NCBI GenBank assembly: GCA_958299035.1
Contig: CATQJL010000316.1
Location: 93,022,443-93,086,442, forward strand
DNA: 64,000 nt
From: Cylicocyclus nassatus
Taxonomy: Eukaryota; Nematoda; Chromadorea; Rhabditida; Strongylidae
Reading direction: 5' to 3'
Shown here: positions 61,561-64,000 of the stretch, one piece after another
How positions within the stretch are numbered: position 1 is the stretch's first letter
Layout: the number at the start of each line of letters is the position of its first letter
Translations under genes and position numbers: made by a program
Notes under the pieces: generated by a model
Told to the model about the DNA's origin: nothing
The model's database searches: none
The model's input: only the letters and a program-made list of their open reading frames with translations

Positions 61561-64000
61561 CATCGTTTGCCATCGTTTGCCAGCGAATTCGGACAGCCAC
61601 TCACGAACTGTAGCATCAACGGCATCGTTTGCCATCGTTTGCCAGCGAATTCGGACAGCCACTCACGAACTGTAGCATCAACGGCATCGTTTGCCATTGT
61701 TTGCCAGCGAATTCGGACAGCCACTCACGAACTGTAGCATCAACGGCATCGTTTGCCATCGTTTGCCAGCGAATTCGGACAGCCACTCACGAACTGTAGC
61801 ATCAACGGCATCGTTTGCCATTGTTTGCCAGCGAATTCGGACAGCAGCACACGAGCTGTAGCATCAAAGGCATCGTTTGCCATCGTTTGCCAGCGAATTC
61901 GGACAGCCACTCACGAAATGTAGCATCAAAGGCATCGTTTGCCATTGTTTGCCAGCGAATTCGGACAGCCACACACGAGCTGTTGCATCAGTGGCAATTG
62001 TTTGCCAGCGAATTCGGACAGCAGCACACGAACTGTAGCATCAAAGGCATCGTTTGCCATCGTTTGCCAGCGAATTCGGACAGCCACTCACGAACTGTAG
62101 CATCAACGGCATCGTTTGCCATTGTTTGCCAGCGAATTCGGACAGCCACTCACGAACTGTAGCATCAACGGCATCGTTTGCCATCGTTTGCCAGCGAATT
62201 CGGACAGCCACTCACGAAATGTAGCATCAAACGCATCGTTTGCCATCGTTTGCCAGCGAATTCGGACAGCCACTCACGAACTGTAGCATCAACGGCATCG
62301 TTTGCCATTGTGTGCCAGCGAATTCGGACAGCCACTCACGAACTGTAGCATCAACGGCATCGTTTGCCATTGTGTGCCAGCGAATTCGGACAGCCACTCA
62401 CGAACTGTAGCATCAACGGCATCGTTTGCCATTGTTTGCCAGCGAATTCGGACAGCAGCACACGAACTGTAGCATCAACGGCATCGTTTGCCATCGTTTG
62501 CCAGCGAATTCGGACAGCCACTCACGAACTGTAGCATCAACGGCATCGTTTGCCATTGTTTGCCAGCGAATTCGGACAGCCACTCACGAACTGTAGCATC
62601 AACGGCATCGTTTGCCATCGTTTGCCAGCGAATTCGGACAGCCACTCACGAACTGTAGCATCAACGGCATCGTTTGCCATCGTTTGCCAGCGAATTCGGA
62701 CAGCCACTCACGAACTGTAGCATCAACGGCATCGTTTGCCATTGTTTGCCAGCGAATTCGGACAGCCACTCACGAACTGTAGCATCAACGGCATCGTTTG
62801 CCATCGTTTGCCAGCGAATTCGGACAGCCACTCACGAACTGTAGCATCAACGGCATCGTTTGCCATTGTTTGCCAGCGAATTCGGACAGCAGCACACGAG
62901 CTGTAGCATCAAAGGCATCGTTTGCCATCGTTTGCCAGCGAATTCGGACAGCCACTCACGAAATGTAGCATCAAAGGCATCGTTTGCCATTGTTTGCCAG
63001 CGAATTCGGACAGCCACACACGAGCTGTTGCATCAGTGGCAATTGTTTGCCAGCGAATTCGGACAGCAGCACACGAACTGTAGCATCAAAGGCATCGTTT
63101 GCCATCGTTTGCCAGCGAATTCGGACAGCCACTCACGAACTGTAGCATCAACGGCATCGTTTGCCATTGTTTGCCAGCGAATTCGGACAGCCACTCACGA
63201 ACTGTAGCATCAACGGCATCGTTTGCCATCGTTTGCCAGCGAATTCGGACAGCCACTCACGAAATGTAGCATCAAACGCATCGTTTGCCATCGTTTGCCA
63301 GCGAATTCGGACAGCCACTCACGAACTGTAGCATCAACGGCATCGTTTGCCATTGTGTGCCAGCGAATTCGGACAGCCACTCACGAACTGTAGCATCAAC
63401 GGCATCGTTTGCCATTGTGTGCCAGCGAATTCGGACAGCCACTCACGAACTGTAGCATCAACGGCATCGTTTGCCATTGTTTGCCAGCGAATTCGGACAG
63501 CAGCACACGAACTGTAGCATCAACGGCATCGTTTGCCATCGTTTGCCAGCGAATTCGGACAGCCACTCACGAACTGTAGCATCAACGGCATCGTTTGCCA
63601 TTGTTTGCCAGCGAATTCGGACAGCCACTCACGAACTGTAGCATCAACGGCATCGTATGCCATCGTTTGCCAGCGAATTCGGACAGCCACTCACGAACTG
63701 TAGCATCAACGGCATCGTTTGCCATTGTTTGCCAGCGAATTCGGACAGCAGCACACGAGCTGTAGCATCAAAGGCATCGTTTGCCATCGTTTGCCAGCGA
63801 ATTCGGACAGCCACTCACGAAATGTAGCATCAAAGGCATCGTTTGCCATTGTTTGCCAGCGAATTCGGACAGCCACACACGAGCTGTTGCATCAGTGGCA
63901 ATTGTTTGCCAGCGAATTCGGACAGCAGCACACGAACTGTAGCATCAAAGGCATCGTTTGCCATCGTTTGCCAGCGAATTCGGACAGCCACTCACGAACT
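61561..64000. repeat. HOR tandem, 1045-bp unit, running off the window
   Basis: About 61561-62605 is repeated at 62606-63650, and a third copy begins at 63651. The unit equals 16x62 + 53, 17 monomers. Markers: CATCAAACGC (62225 and 63270) and paired TTGTGTGCC changes. The third copy shifts near 63724 to an offset of 859 bp (13x62 + 53), meaning three monomers are absent. It has a private CGTATGCC at 63654. The array continues past the end. Confidence 0.88.

Larger units (their letters stand above)
1..64000. repeat. 62-bp tandem satellite array filling the window
   Basis: The same roughly 60-bp unit repeats head to tail from the first to the last base, always in one orientation, with no interruption seen. 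Taking ACGAACTG as the unit start, a typical monomer is 62 bp, about 52% GC, with five CpGs, a central pair of 10-bp units ending in TTTGCC, and an EcoRI site near position 46. Length classes of 62, 53, 52, 63 and 41 bp account for every long spacing I checked. The array starts in phase at base 1 and is cut at base 64000, so it continues on both sides. Large pure satellites of this kind are known from eukaryotic centromeres and heterochromatin; that placement is inference. I do not recognise the family by name. Confidence 0.98.

Noticed and set aside
1..64000. CRISPR array
   Set aside because: There are no unique spacers: the whole 52-63 bp unit is repeated, and no cas-like genes are nearby.
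1..64000. CENP-B box in the monomer
   Set aside because: I compared TTCG contexts on both strands with the mammalian box pattern (TTCG, four bases, A, two bases, CGGG) and the A and CGGG positions do not match.
1..64000. Telomeric repeat or rDNA spacer
   Set aside because: No TTAGGG- or TTTAGGG-type runs and no rRNA-like sequence were seen; the unit length and content fit neither.

Overview
The whole 64 kb window is one uninterrupted head-to-tail satellite DNA array. The basic monomer is 62 bp and every copy I read has the same orientation. I found no gene, RNA gene, mobile element, CRISPR array or unique-sequence island. The array is cut by both window ends: base 1 falls on a monomer start (taken as ACGAACTG), and the last monomer start, 63994, is truncated after 7 bases. 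HOR units average about 60 bp per monomer, so the window holds roughly 1,060 monomers. A pure 64 kb satellite of this kind indicates a eukaryotic chromosome, most likely a centromeric, pericentromeric or other heterochromatic block. Nothing in the sequence lets me name the organism.

Monomers come in a few discrete length classes. Most are 62 bp, in two main sequence types: type 1 has centre CAACGG..CCATTG and tail CAGCAGCAC; type 2 has centre CAAAGG..CCATCG and tail CAGCCACTC. The others are a 53-mer (centre CAGTGGCAATTG), a 52-mer (one 10-bp internal unit lost), a 63-mer (53-mer plus one 10-bp unit) and a rare 41-mer. An EcoRI site (GAATTC) sits in nearly every monomer.

Above the monomer level there are many higher-order repeats (HORs). 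Their spacings are exact sums of these length classes, for example 841 = 11x62 + 3x53 and 1620 = 20x62 + 5x53 + 52 + 63.

Layout: 1-4.2 kb irregular mosaic; 4.2-11.7 kb a lineage marked by the 41-mer (spacings 2014, 1481, 1536); 11.7-15.1 kb tandem units of 1318 then 540; 15.1-18.3 kb mosaic with 654 and 699 units; 18.4-39.0 kb units anchored on the 63-mer (1062 to 3329 bp), including a nested 1620/1620/1840/1620 array with a 3460-bp super-period; 41.1-44.0 kb 1142/841/841; 44.0-47.2 kb 902 and 1089; 47.2-54.2 kb an 841-type family with its own private variants; 54.1-56.2 kb 999; 56.2-57.3 kb 593; 58.7-61.5 kb exactly 45 x 62 bp with no short monomers; 61.6-64.0 kb 1045-bp units.

The open reading frames in the window are by-products of the repeat. 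The plus-strand consensus has no ATG and carries TAG in one frame of most monomers, and most length classes shift the frame. No genes work together here; the biology is satellite amplification by repeated segmental duplication and unequal exchange.
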